The translations under genes were made by a program, and so were the position numbers. A stretch of DNA of 8,031 nt from an uncultured Sphingorhabdus sp. (GTDB lineage: Bacteria; Pseudomonadota; Alphaproteobacteria; Sphingomonadales; Sphingomonadaceae). Below are positions 1 through 6,230 of the stretch, in pieces. The stretch is taken from assembly GCA_937873665.1 (NCBI GenBank), contig CALMYW010000214.1, positions 1 through 8,031 on the forward strand. The letters are read 5' to 3'. A model generated the notes under the pieces. That model was not told the DNA's origin. It saw only the letters and a program-made list of their open reading frames with translations, and did not search any database. Numbering within the stretch: the first letter of the stretch is position 1; each line of letters begins with the position of its first letter.

Positions 1-207
1 CTCTTTGCCGAAGAGATCGGCGAAAGCCAGCCAACGCCAGAGGAATTGTTGGCCGCGCGGGCGCGATCATTCGTCACCAGCCAGCAAAACAGCCGGGACC
101 GCGCAGCCCGGAACTGGTGGCAGGCGCGGGCGGAACTTCGCGCGATTCCAGACGTGATCCTGTTGCAAGATGACGGCACCGATCTGGTTGAACGCTTGTT
201 CGACTAA
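1..207 (+). CDS. Hypothetical protein, C-terminal fragment
   Basis: The frame is open from the first base of the window to a TAA stop, giving 68 residues; the start lies outside the window. The fragment is charged, rich in Glu, Arg and Ala, with a probable helical stretch (LLAARARSF, then a segment containing NWWQARAEL) and an acidic tail ending VERLFD. I do not recognise a family. Codon choice is GC-rich at third positions and a strong hairpin follows the stop within 15 bases, both consistent with a real gene end. It lies on the same strand as the toxin-antitoxin pair but is separated from it by about 200 bases and two terminator-like hairpins, so it is probably an independent transcription unit. 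Confidence 0.6.
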   Translation, partial: LFAEEIGESQPTPEELLAARARSFVTSQQNSRDRAARNWWQARAELRAIPDVILLQDDGTDLVERLFD

Positions 208-221
208 CCGGCGCCGGCATT

Positions 222-260
222 GGCCCCCGGCATAGAGGGCCGCGCCCTCATACCGGGGCC
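222..260 (+). terminator. Two-tier GC-rich hairpin after the first gene
   Basis: An inner perfect stem GAGGGC/GCCCTC (235-240 with 244-249, loop CGC) is continued, after a small internal loop, by an outer stem CCCCGG/CCGGGG (225-230 with 253-258). It sits 15 bases after the stop of the partial gene. No T-run follows directly, so it may act with the next hairpin or may mainly stabilise the 3' end. Confidence 0.45.
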
Positions 261-263
261 CAG

Positions 264-293
264 CCCGCTAATCGCGAGCGGGGGTTGATTTCT
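264..293 (+). terminator. Second hairpin followed by a T-rich stretch
   Basis: A perfect 6-bp stem CCCGCT/AGCGGG (264-269 with 277-282, 7-base loop) is followed by a T-rich stretch at 285-293. This is the better intrinsic-terminator candidate of the two hairpins, although the T-run is interrupted. It would insulate the toxin-antitoxin unit from the upstream gene. Confidence 0.45.
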
Positions 294-300
294 CATATTC

Positions 301-315
301 CGTAGATTACGTAGA
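301..315 (+). repeat. Direct repeat CGTAGA-TTA-CGTAGA upstream of the antitoxin
   Basis: CGTAGA occurs twice with 3 bases between (301-306 and 310-315), about 95 bases before the antitoxin start. Toxin-antitoxin operons are usually autoregulated through repeated sites near their promoter, so this is a candidate operator. No good -35/-10 pair was found here, so the role is speculative. Confidence 0.25.
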
Positions 316-409
316 GTGAAGATTCTCAGTAAAAGAATTTTGCGGGCAGTTGTTATGTCTGGCTGTGGTGGCCGGATGCACTGACCAGGTAACGGTTGAT
401 GAGGGAATC

Positions 410-676
410 ATGGAACTACCAATCGAGAAGGTCACTTCCAGCGAAGTGTCGAAGCGCTTCGGCTTCTACTATGATGAGGCCATGACGCACGCGATCGCGG
501 TCGAGCGCAACGGCGCCGCGCGCGTCGTGATGTTGCCAGCGTCCGAGTATGAACGCCTCGCGCGCCTCGACCACATCGCTGTTACGCCCGAGGAACTGAG
601 TGATGAAGCTACCCGCAGCCTCCGGACCGCACAAGCGCGGCCCGAAGCAATCCGCCTCAACGAGCTCATGGACTGA
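410..676 (+). CDS. Phd/YefM-family antitoxin
   Basis: 88 residues. The N-terminal half has the Phd/YefM pattern: a short beta segment and helix (KVTSSEVSKRFGFYYDEAM), then a strand with a basic residue before small residues (AIAVERNGAARVVML), then the hallmark ASEYERLARLD helix around residues 44-53. This domain dimerises and binds operator DNA; the disordered C-terminal part (about 60-88) would wrap and neutralise the toxin. The frame continues upstream to a TTG at 350, but the family starts at the ATG at 410, preceded by a GAGGG ribosome site (401-405). The last 74 bases overlap the next gene, implying coupled translation. Phd-type antitoxins more often pair with Doc or YoeB toxins; here the neighbour is PemK-like. 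Confidence 0.85.
   Translation: MELPIEKVTSSEVSKRFGFYYDEAMTHAIAVERNGAARVVMLPASEYERLARLDHIAVTPEELSDEATRSLRTAQARPEAIRLNELMD
590..595 (+). promoter_or_regulatory. Ribosome binding site that fixes the toxin start
   Basis: GAGGAA lies inside the antitoxin coding sequence, 7 bases before the ATG at 603. The toxin frame has no other plausible start before its conserved core, so this site supports initiation at 603 and the long overlap with the antitoxin. A GTG at 600 is in frame but too close to the site. Confidence 0.65.
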
Positions 677-1070
677 GCCGCAACCCACCGATGTCATCAG
701 CTATGTCTACCTCTGGCGTGCCGAGAAAGAGCGCGGGCTTGAGGATGGACGAAAGACAAGGCCTTGCCTTGTCTTGAGCACCTATAAGGCCCGGGGCCAG
801 CTCCGGGTCATCACGGCACCCATCACGACGAGGAATTACGATTCCAGCTTCACGCTCCCGATCCCGCCCCGGGTGACAGCCCATCTCGGACTGGACGATC
901 GTTCCCGGGTTGTGTGGAACGACCTCAACGAATTTGCATGGGTCGGTCCCGATGTCCGAGGCACAGTGGATGGCAGCCCCTTTATCGGGATCATGCCCGA
1001 AGCTCTGTGGCGCCGTGTCATCGACAATGTGATCAAACTCCGGATCGATCCCACCCATCGCTCGGAATAG
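603..1070 (+). CDS. PemK/MazF-family toxin
   Basis: 155 residues. The core resembles PemK/MazF growth inhibitors, ribosome-dependent or free mRNA endoribonucleases with an SH3-like barrel. A first strand (DVISYVYLW, residues 30-38) is followed by an acidic loop and the RKTRPCLVLS motif (50-59), matching the family's K-x-RP-x-x-V-x-S. Then come RVITAPITTR (68-77) and a strand VVWNDLNEFAW (103-113) near the usual substrate/antitoxin groove. About 25 residues precede the core, a basic extension (KRGPKQ) created by the start inside the antitoxin gene. The start at 603 is supported by a good ribosome site. Together with the upstream gene it forms a type II toxin-antitoxin unit, likely autoregulated. 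Whether the toxin is active cannot be told from sequence. Confidence 0.85.
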   Translation: MKLPAASGPHKRGPKQSASTSSWTEPQPTDVISYVYLWRAEKERGLEDGRKTRPCLVLSTYKARGQLRVITAPITTRNYDSSFTLPIPPRVTAHLGLDDRSRVVWNDLNEFAWVGPDVRGTVDGSPFIGIMPEALWRRVIDNVIKLRIDPTHRSE

Positions 1071-1264
1071 CGAACCGAAAAGCAGTGCCACGGTCCAATG
1101 CCGCGCATTAGCGAAGGCCGGGGAGTAGAACGGCACCGCATAGCTCGATCGCGAATCCACGCTCAATGCTCCAGCGGCAACGGATCGATTCCGGCATCGC
1201 CCATCTGTTGGTCGGTCCATCAGGGGGCGGCGGAGGGGCGCGTGACCCATCGCACCGCCTCTAA

Positions 1265-1296
1265 CACCGGTGCAAACACCAGCGCTTGCACCGGTG
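1265..1296. repeat. Perfect 11-bp inverted repeat, CACCGGTGCAA arms
   Basis: The left arm CACCGGTGCAA (1265-1275) is the exact reverse complement of the right arm TTGCACCGGTG (1286-1296), with 10 bases between. Each arm itself contains the palindrome CACCGGTG. It has no T-run, so it is more like a protein-binding or recombination site than a classical terminator. Confidence 0.6.
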
Positions 1297-1696
1297 CCAT
1301 CTCAGATTATCCGATCAATCCCGCAAGGCGCTCCCTAACGGAGGCGTACACCGGACGTGAGGTGTGGCGGACTTTGTCGCCCGGCGCGGACGCCATCGAA
1401 CCACCGGCGCTGGCAGGCCATGGGGCGGGCCCGATCCTGTTGAAAGCAGCACTCCGTTGCTGCGCGAAATCTGCCGCGAGTAACTCTGGTATCGGGAAGC
1501 CTGCCCGGCCAGCTCTTCGCCAAGCGCGGATGATTGCGTGGTCCTTGCCGGAGCTTATCGGTCCCCTCGTGACGGGTTATCCCCGCTCCTGAGCAAAATT
1601 CGAAGGCGTTGCCGGCGTCAAGGCTGCGCGCCGCGCTAGCCGCCTCCCCCTGATCTATAATTGCCAGGAGACATTGCCCTTCGAGCAAGATCCCGG

Positions 1697-1722
1697 GAAT
1701 ATCGCCGCAGCGCGGGATATTC
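1697..1722. repeat. Inverted repeat GAATATC/GATATTC
   Basis: Perfect 7-bp arms (1697-1703 and 1716-1722) flank 12 bases. The same place also reads as an imperfect direct repeat (GGGAATATCGCCG at 1695, GGGATATTCGCCG at 1714, 19-base period). Function unknown. Confidence 0.45.
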
Positions 1723-1750
1723 GCCGTGATGCAGCTCATATATAGCGGAA

Positions 1751-1783
1751 AGACCGGATGTTTGGAGGACTACCGGCCGGTCT
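1751..1783 (-). terminator. Possible hairpin downstream of the receptor gene
   Basis: AGACCGG (1751-1757) and CCGGTCT (1777-1783) are perfect inverted arms with a 19-base loop that itself overlaps the palindrome ACCGGCCGGT (1772-1781). Read on the minus strand, the stem ends in TCTTTCC, a weak pyrimidine tract. It lies about 115 bases beyond the receptor stop and could end that transcript, but the loop is long. Confidence 0.3.
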
Positions 1784-1798
1784 CATCATCTTTCCCGG

Positions 1799-1853
1799 TA
1801 CCGGCATCCCGCACAATCCCGCCGACAAGGCGAAGAAGCTAGGGATGCCGGTA
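1799..1853. repeat. Perfect 12-bp inverted repeat downstream of the receptor gene
   Basis: TACCGGCATCCC (1799-1810) is the exact reverse complement of GGGATGCCGGTA (1842-1853). The 31-base spacer contains a further small stem CGCC/GGCG. It begins 46 bases past the receptor stop, a suitable position for 3'-end stabilisation or termination, but no T-run follows on the minus strand. Confidence 0.5.
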
Positions 1854-1899
1854 TGGGATTCCGGAAGCACCCGGTCTGACAGCTTGCGCGCCACCCCGT

Positions 1900-4200
1900 T
1901 CAGAACTTCGCTTCCACCGTTACGCCATAGGTTCTCGACTCGGCGAGATGGAAATAGTCGTACCCGAGAGCGGAGATATCGAGGCCGGACGTCGCATAGG
2001 TGCGATTGAATAGGTTTTTGCCCCAGATTTGCGCTTTATATTTGCCGTCGCCAAAGCTGTACGAGGCTTGGGCGTTGACGAGGGCATAGCCTGGCTGGGC
2101 AATCCGCTGCGTGTTGAACAGGTCGAAATATTGCTTCGTATTGTAGCTTGCGTTGATACCGAGTGAGAGCTCGTCCGCTCCTTTCTTCAGGATCGTGAGG
2201 TCAGCAGCGGCGTTCAGGCTCCAGGTTGGGGCATTGGGCAGCCGGTTGCCAGCAAGGTCGGCGCCGGAGATGTTCCCGCGCCTGATCTCGGTGTGAAGGT
2301 AGCCGGCCCCGCCGCGCAGCGTCAGTACATCAAGCGGGCGCACGACCAGCTCGAGCTCCGCGCCGTAGATCTGCGACTTGGGTATGTTGACCAACGGTTG
2401 AAGCACACCGATCAGGCTGAGCGCTTGCTGATTCTTGTAGTTGTACAGGAAAACGGCCCCGTTGAGCGTCAGCCGCCGGTCCAGAAACTGGGTCTTAGCC
2501 CCGATTTCGAAGGCGTCCACGGTTTCCGGTTTGGCGATCGTCAACTCGTCGGGCGCGAAGAAGGCTTGAGAATTGAACGAGCTTCCGCGATAGCCGCGGC
2601 TGTAGCTCGCATAGAGGAGATGGTCGGGACTGAGCTTGAGATCGACGCCGACCTTGCCCGTCACGCTACCCTTGCTGAACCGCAGTGCCGTCGTCGCGTC
2701 GAAATTTCCGGGGTCGCCCGGAATCGTGTTAGCGACAGGCACGCCGTCGATCCCAATTGCCTGCGCTTTAAAGTCGCTGAGACGGCCCCGGTCCCATGTG
2801 TAGCGAAGGCCGCCGCGCAGCGTAACCAACTCGCCAAGCTCATACGTGAGGTCGGCATAGAGAGCCTTGCTGCTCTTCTTCTGCGCGAACTGGTTACGAT
2901 AGACGCACGCCGTGGAAAAATCGACGGCGCAGTCGTCGGCGTCGATGTTTCCGTCGCCATCGACATCGATATCGGTGAAGAATCGATATTCGGTGCTCGT
3001 GTCGAGTTTCTCGACATGGTAATAAGCGCCGAGAATGAAGTTCAGACCCGCACTAAAACTGCTTGCGATCCGCAGGTCCTGGGCGAACTGATGTCCTTTG
3101 GCCCGGATATCATTGTCGTTGACCTGGCGCGGGCTGCCCTCCGTGTCTTCGGGATTGTGGAGCTTGCCACGATCGTAGGAGGTGATCGATGTCAGGCGGA
3201 TATCATTGGCCAGATCCCAATTGGCGGTCAGAGCTGCACTGTTCGTGCGATGACGACGGCGCCGCGCATAGCTTGTTTCGATTTCGCGGCGTGTCAGGCC
3301 GGTCCTAAAATAGCTTTCCATGCCGAAAAGCTCGTAGACGCCGGCACCGATGCCGTCGGCGAGCGGTCGACCATAAATGCCATAGTTGAACGGATTGTCG
3401 AGGCTGGTGGACAGCCGCAGAACAAGCTCAAGATCGGGGGTCGGCTTCGTCCTGATCGTCCCGCGGATGGCATAGTTCCGAACCTGATTGAGGTCGGGCT
3501 CGCCAGGCACGCGGTTCTTGAACCAGCCGTCGCGCCGCGCGAATGTGAAGGCCAGTCGGGCAGCCGTCGTATCGCCCAGCGCGACGTTGAGCGCTCCATT
3601 GGCATCCATTCGGTTGTAGTTTCCATAGCCTAGCGACAGATAACCCTCATTCTCGAACTGCGGCAGGCGGCTGATGAAATTGACCGCGCCGCCCGTCGTG
3701 TTCTTTCCGTACAGCGTTCCCTGGGGGCCACGCAGGACTTCCAGCCGCTCGAGATCGTAGAGACCGATCGGAATGAACGGGAAGCTGCCTTTGTAGACCT
3801 CGTCGAAATAGGTCGCGACCGGGCTTTGCTGATTGACGCTGAAATCGGACATCGACACGCCGCGAAGCGAGAAAATGGGTATATTCTCGCCGAGAGTGCT
3901 GGTTGCCTGCAGATTGGGAACATTCGCCGAAAGTTCCGCCGCCGACGAGACATGATTGCTTGCCAGTGTGTCGCCGCCAATCGCCGTGATCGAGGCTGGC
4001 ACGGATTGAAGTCGCTGGCTTCTGTGCAGCGCCGTGACGACGATTTCATTCGCGTCGTTGCTCGCGGTGGGCTGATCGCTCTCGTCCTGCGCGGTCGCCG
4101 GTTCGTCAGCGGGCTGTGCCCCCGGCTGAGCGCTAGCCGATGAAACGACCAGCGCGCAGGCCGCGGCGGAGCCCATCCATATTAAACGGCTTAAAAACAT
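1900..4200 (-). CDS. TonB-dependent outer-membrane receptor
   Basis: 766 residues, normal for the family. A Sec signal peptide (residues 1-24, ending SSASA) is followed by a linker rich in acidic residues, Ala and Gln and the TonB-box-like EIVVTA (52-57). The plug domain (about 60-180) carries the signature around LRGPQGTLYGKNTTGGAVN (156-174). The rest is a 22-strand-type beta-barrel ending in aromatic F766, as usual for outer-membrane proteins. A periplasm-facing TonB link would drive active uptake of a substrate too large or too scarce for porins; the neighbours suggest an amine. An extracellular-loop candidate at 412-432 holds a canonical Ca-binding loop (D412, D414, D416, G417, I419, D420, D423) and two cysteines. 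The ribosome site GGGAGAG is 4 bases before ATG. It is the last gene of the cytochrome c-flavoprotein-receptor operon, 43 bases after the flavoprotein. Confidence 0.95.
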   Translation of the reverse strand: MFLSRLIWMGSAAACALVVSSASAQPGAQPADEPATAQDESDQPTASNDANEIVVTALHRSQRLQSVPASITAIGGDTLASNHVSSAAELSANVPNLQATSTLGENIPIFSLRGVSMSDFSVNQQSPVATYFDEVYKGSFPFIPIGLYDLERLEVLRGPQGTLYGKNTTGGAVNFISRLPQFENEGYLSLGYGNYNRMDANGALNVALGDTTAARLAFTFARRDGWFKNRVPGEPDLNQVRNYAIRGTIRTKPTPDLELVLRLSTSLDNPFNYGIYGRPLADGIGAGVYELFGMESYFRTGLTRREIETSYARRRRHRTNSAALTANWDLANDIRLTSITSYDRGKLHNPEDTEGSPRQVNDNDIRAKGHQFAQDLRIASSFSAGLNFILGAYYHVEKLDTSTEYRFFTDIDVDGDGNIDADDCAVDFSTACVYRNQFAQKKSSKALYADLTYELGELVTLRGGLRYTWDRGRLSDFKAQAIGIDGVPVANTIPGDPGNFDATTALRFSKGSVTGKVGVDLKLSPDHLLYASYSRGYRGSSFNSQAFFAPDELTIAKPETVDAFEIGAKTQFLDRRLTLNGAVFLYNYKNQQALSLIGVLQPLVNIPKSQIYGAELELVVRPLDVLTLRGGAGYLHTEIRRGNISGADLAGNRLPNAPTWSLNAAADLTILKKGADELSLGINASYNTKQYFDLFNTQRIAQPGYALVNAQASYSFGDGKYKAQIWGKNLFNRTYATSGLDISALGYDYFHLAESRTYGVTVEAKF

Positions 4201-4243
4201 AAAACTCTCCCATATATATAATATTTATAAATTTATTAGTCAG
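4201..4243 (-). promoter_or_regulatory. Very AT-rich leader and ribosome site of the receptor gene
   Basis: 35 of 43 bases are A or T, in sharp contrast with the coding DNA on either side. It ends in the strong ribosome site GGGAGAG (4205-4211), 4 bases before the receptor ATG. The AT-rich stretch should leave the site unstructured and favour independent, strong translation of the receptor. A promoter here is unlikely, because the best -10 candidate (4215-4220) would start transcription inside the ribosome site. Confidence 0.5.
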
Positions 4244-5707
4244 TTACTTTGTGTCCCCGAGCATTTTTGAGGCGTGGCGGGCGGCGATGATGCCCTGCTC
4301 GATGGCGCCATCGATGAAGCCGCGCCAGCCGTTGGCCCAGTCGGCGTTCGCGAAGAGCAGCCGGCCGGCCGGCGCCTGAAGCTCGGCGATCGCCGCCGAC
4401 AGCTGGCCGGGGCGCGACACGCCCCAAGTCCCCTTGGAATAGGGATCGACGTTCCATTCATAACCATAAGCGGCCACGACCTTGGCGTCGGGGACGAAGG
4501 CGCGCACCGCCGCCTGCACTGCATTGGTGTCGTTCATGTCGAGCGCATCTGCGCTCGGGCCGAATGCGATCAAATGGGTCTTGCCATCCTCGGCGCCTTC
4601 CCACAGCAAGAAGTTGATCGGCGCGTCGTCGCCGGGCCCCCAGCCCGAGAAATTTGCATATTCGCCTTCAAGCAGGATATGGGTTTTGGTGCCCTGTCCG
4701 GCATGGCGCTGCCGCGACGTCGCGAGCTTAACGGGGCTGAGCGCGGGCTCGAACGCGATGTCGGCCAGGATATTGAGCGGCGCGGCGCAGATGACGGCGT
4801 CTGCTTTGAGGATTTCCCCGCCCTCGGTAACCACCTCGACCGACGTCGAGAACTGGCGGATCGCGGCGACGGGTGTCGATAGCCGCACGTCGGCCGCCGC
4901 ATCGGCGGCAATGGCGTCAAGCAGGGTCTTGGTGCCGCCCGCGATGCGAAAGCGCCCCACCGCGTCATTCGTTACAGTCAGATTATACCCGGTCAGTGCG
5001 TACCAGCGCATCATGTCGATCCAGGATACTTCGCTTGCGGGTGCGTTGCCCCATGCAAGGATCATGGAATCGACGATTGGCCGCACATCGTCTGGCATCG
5101 GCGTCGCGTCGATTTTTTGCCGCAGCGAATAGGTGTCGGCCTTCATCCACGTGGCATCGGCAAGCGGCTCCGCAGGGCGCGGCATGATGGAATATCCGCC
5201 TTCGAAGAGATCAGAGACGGATTTCTCGAGCCGCGGCCATTGCTCGGCCGCAGTCGTTTCGTGGCGTCTACCCTGCTTGTCGAGATAGATGATCCGGTCG
5301 GCAACTGCGCCAGGCGTTTCGTCGAGCGCCACGCCGTAACGGCTGATCTCGGCCCAGACATGCGGCTGGAGCCAGTGGACCCAAGTCCCGCCGAAATCAA
5401 CCTGGTGGCCGGCAAAGTCGGAGGTGAAGGTGCGCCCGCCCAGCCGATTGCGCGCTTCGAGAAGCGTCACGCGAACGCCGCATTCGCGCAGTTCGCGCGC
5501 GGCGGTAACGCCGCAAAATCCGCCACCCACCACGATCACATGACGCTGCGATCCAGGAACAGGGGGCGCGGCGCGCGCCGATGCACTCGCCGCACCGCCG
5601 AGCAGCATCGATGCGGCGGCAAGGCCCAAGACTCCCCGTCGCGTCGGCGGCTCGGAGACCTTCTCGTGCCCCGGCCCCGGCAATCCACTCTTGTCGTGCG
5701 TATCCAT
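4244..5707 (-). CDS. Periplasmic flavin amine dehydrogenase/oxidase, NicA2-like
   Basis: 487 residues, FAD-dependent amine oxidase family: removes hydride from a C-N bond, giving an imine that hydrolyses. A Tat signal is visible: twin Arg at 23-24 (TRRGVLG), a hydrophobic run to about 40, and a cleavage site near ASARA (42-46). The dinucleotide fold follows: VVGGGFCG (59-66), the ribose-binding Glu84, and RLGGRTFTS (88-96). FGGTWVHWLQPHVWAE (105-120) closely resembles the matching stretch of Pseudomonas nicotine oxidoreductase NicA2 as I remember it. K341 fits the conserved flavin-facing Lys. The C-terminal FAD segment NADWANGWRGFIDGAIEQG (454-472) keeps an Asn (N459) where many amine oxidases have an aromatic cage residue, with W428 as the likely partner. 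Its start is 7 bases after the cytochrome c stop with only a weak ribosome site, implying coupled translation. Substrate unknown: nicotine-like, polyamine or another amine. Confidence 0.9.
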   Translation of the reverse strand: MDTHDKSGLPGPGHEKVSEPPTRRGVLGLAAASMLLGGAASASARAAPPVPGSQRHVIVVGGGFCGVTAARELRECGVRVTLLEARNRLGGRTFTSDFAGHQVDFGGTWVHWLQPHVWAEISRYGVALDETPGAVADRIIYLDKQGRRHETTAAEQWPRLEKSVSDLFEGGYSIMPRPAEPLADATWMKADTYSLRQKIDATPMPDDVRPIVDSMILAWGNAPASEVSWIDMMRWYALTGYNLTVTNDAVGRFRIAGGTKTLLDAIAADAAADVRLSTPVAAIRQFSTSVEVVTEGGEILKADAVICAAPLNILADIAFEPALSPVKLATSRQRHAGQGTKTHILLEGEYANFSGWGPGDDAPINFLLWEGAEDGKTHLIAFGPSADALDMNDTNAVQAAVRAFVPDAKVVAAYGYEWNVDPYSKGTWGVSRPGQLSAAIAELQAPAGRLLFANADWANGWRGFIDGAIEQGIIAARHASKMLGDTK

Positions 5708-5714
5708 CGTCAGA

Positions 5715-6170
5715 TTACTTTCTTGCTGGGCCGGAAGATGATGCGAGGAAAGCGATGATCGCCGCCCGGTCTTCCGCCTTCTTCAGGCCGGAGAAGGCCA
5801 TTCTCGTGCCGGGCGCAAATTTCTGAGGCGCCGCCAGAAACGCGTCGAGGCGTTCGCGCGTCCATTTGCCGCCGAGCTTCCGCATGGCGGGGGAATAGTT
5901 GAAGCCGGCCGCTATGCCCGGTGCCCGCCCGACCACGCCCCGAAGTGTGGGGCCGGTCATGTTGCGATTGCTATCGACCGCGTGGCACGCTGCGCAGCGG
6001 GCATACAGGACCTTCGCGTCGGGCCGATTGGCGGGCGTAGCGCGGGCAGCATTCTCGTCGACTAGAGCGATGCAGCCCAGCAGCAGTGCCGCTATTGGCG
6101 CAATCGCCAGCAATCGATTTTCCCGGTCGCACCGGGGATTCGCATGTCTGAATCCGAAGATGGTCACCAT
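5715..6170 (-). CDS. Class I cytochrome c, probable electron acceptor of the flavoprotein
   Basis: 151 residues. A basic N-terminus and a hydrophobic segment (about 19-35) form the export signal. The heme-binding CAACH motif is at 59-63, followed by GPTLRGVVGR (73-82), and the distal axial Met is M124 in the PGTRMAF context (120-126), so the layout is that of mitochondrial-type or c2/c550 cytochromes. The signal ends LLLGC (C33), a loose lipobox, so the protein could be membrane-anchored rather than soluble. The ATG at 6170 lies only 3 bases from GGGGAG (6174-6179); the in-frame GTG at 6167 has better spacing (6 bases) and may be the true start. It is the first gene of the operon. In Pseudomonas the NicA2 flavoprotein passes electrons to a cytochrome c (CycN) encoded beside it; the same gene pairing here suggests the same role. 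Confidence 0.92.
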   Translation of the reverse strand: MVTIFGFRHANPRCDRENRLLAIAPIAALLLGCIALVDENAARATPANRPDAKVLYARCAACHAVDSNRNMTGPTLRGVVGRAPGIAAGFNYSPAMRKLGGKWTRERLDAFLAAPQKFAPGTRMAFSGLKKAEDRAAIIAFLASSSGPARK

Positions 6171-6203
6171 TCTCTCCCCAATGACGACTCGCCAAAGCTT
6201 ATT

Positions 6204-6230
6204 ATTATACCGTCAACTGACAGTTTGCAA
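6204..6230 (-). promoter_or_regulatory. Promoter of the cytochrome c-flavoprotein-receptor operon
   Basis: On the minus strand a TTGCAA -35 box (6225-6230) and a perfect TATAAT -10 box (6204-6209) are separated by 15 bases. The spacer is short, but it is filled exactly by a dyad symmetric site (6210-6223). A transcript would start near 6197, about 27 bases before the cytochrome c start, a sensible leader length. Confidence 0.6.
6210..6223. promoter_or_regulatory. Operator 1, CCGTCA-AC-TGACAG
   Basis: An imperfect palindrome (one mismatch; flanking A/T at 6209 and 6224 extends it to 16 bases). It lies precisely between the -35 and -10 boxes of the minus-strand operon, the classic position for repression by a TetR-family dimer. 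It shares 12 of 14 bases with operator 2 in the same orientation. Confidence 0.6.

Larger units (their letters stand above)
1071..1899. other. 829-base convergent intergenic region without a convincing gene
   Basis: The region lies between the toxin stop and the receptor stop, so the two genes converge on it. All frames are broken or give low-complexity, Arg/Pro/Ser-rich translations with no family I recognise. It does hold structure: a perfect 11-bp inverted repeat (1265-1296), a 6-bp hairpin GCAGCA/TGCTGC (1446-1463), and a cluster of inverted repeats at 1697-1853. It could be a decayed insertion or gene remnant, but I found no transposase motif or paired insertion-sequence ends. Confidence 0.6.

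Noticed and set aside
350..409. Upstream extension of the antitoxin from a TTG at 350, giving a lipoprotein-like start (LAVVAGC)
   Set aside because: The Phd/YefM domain begins right at the ATG at 410, which has its own ribosome site; a lipidated antitoxin makes no sense, so the lipobox is a coincidence.
666..1250. 194-codon minus-strand frame opposite the toxin
   Set aside because: It overlaps the recognised PemK-like gene and has no recognisable domain.
1098..1739. Open frames in the convergent region (plus 1098-1592, minus 1335-1739), possible transposase remnants
   Set aside because: No DDE, HTH or other motif, low-complexity composition and no insertion-sequence ends; not enough to call a pseudogene.
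1674..1745. Short frame after AGGAG with a TTG start (23 codons)
   Set aside because: Very short, non-ATG start, no promoter support beyond an isolated TATAAT at 1656, no homology.
1758..2009. 83-codon plus-strand frame with a protein-like start (FPGTGIP...DKAKKLGMPVWD)
   Set aside because: It spans the 12-bp inverted repeat and runs antisense into the receptor; the resemblance to a BRCT-like segment is too weak to support a gene.
2293..3633. 446-codon open frame on the plus strand
   Set aside because: It lies wholly antisense to the well-supported TonB receptor and its translation shows no family; it is a GC-rich shadow frame.
4215..4243. Internal promoter for the receptor (CTGACT, 17 bases, TATATA on the minus strand)
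   Set aside because: Transcription would begin inside the ribosome site GGGAGAG, so it could not make a translatable receptor message.
5117..5758. 213-codon plus-strand frame opposite the flavoprotein
   Set aside because: Antisense to the Tat signal and FAD-binding fold, both clearly real; the composition is Arg-rich with no motif.
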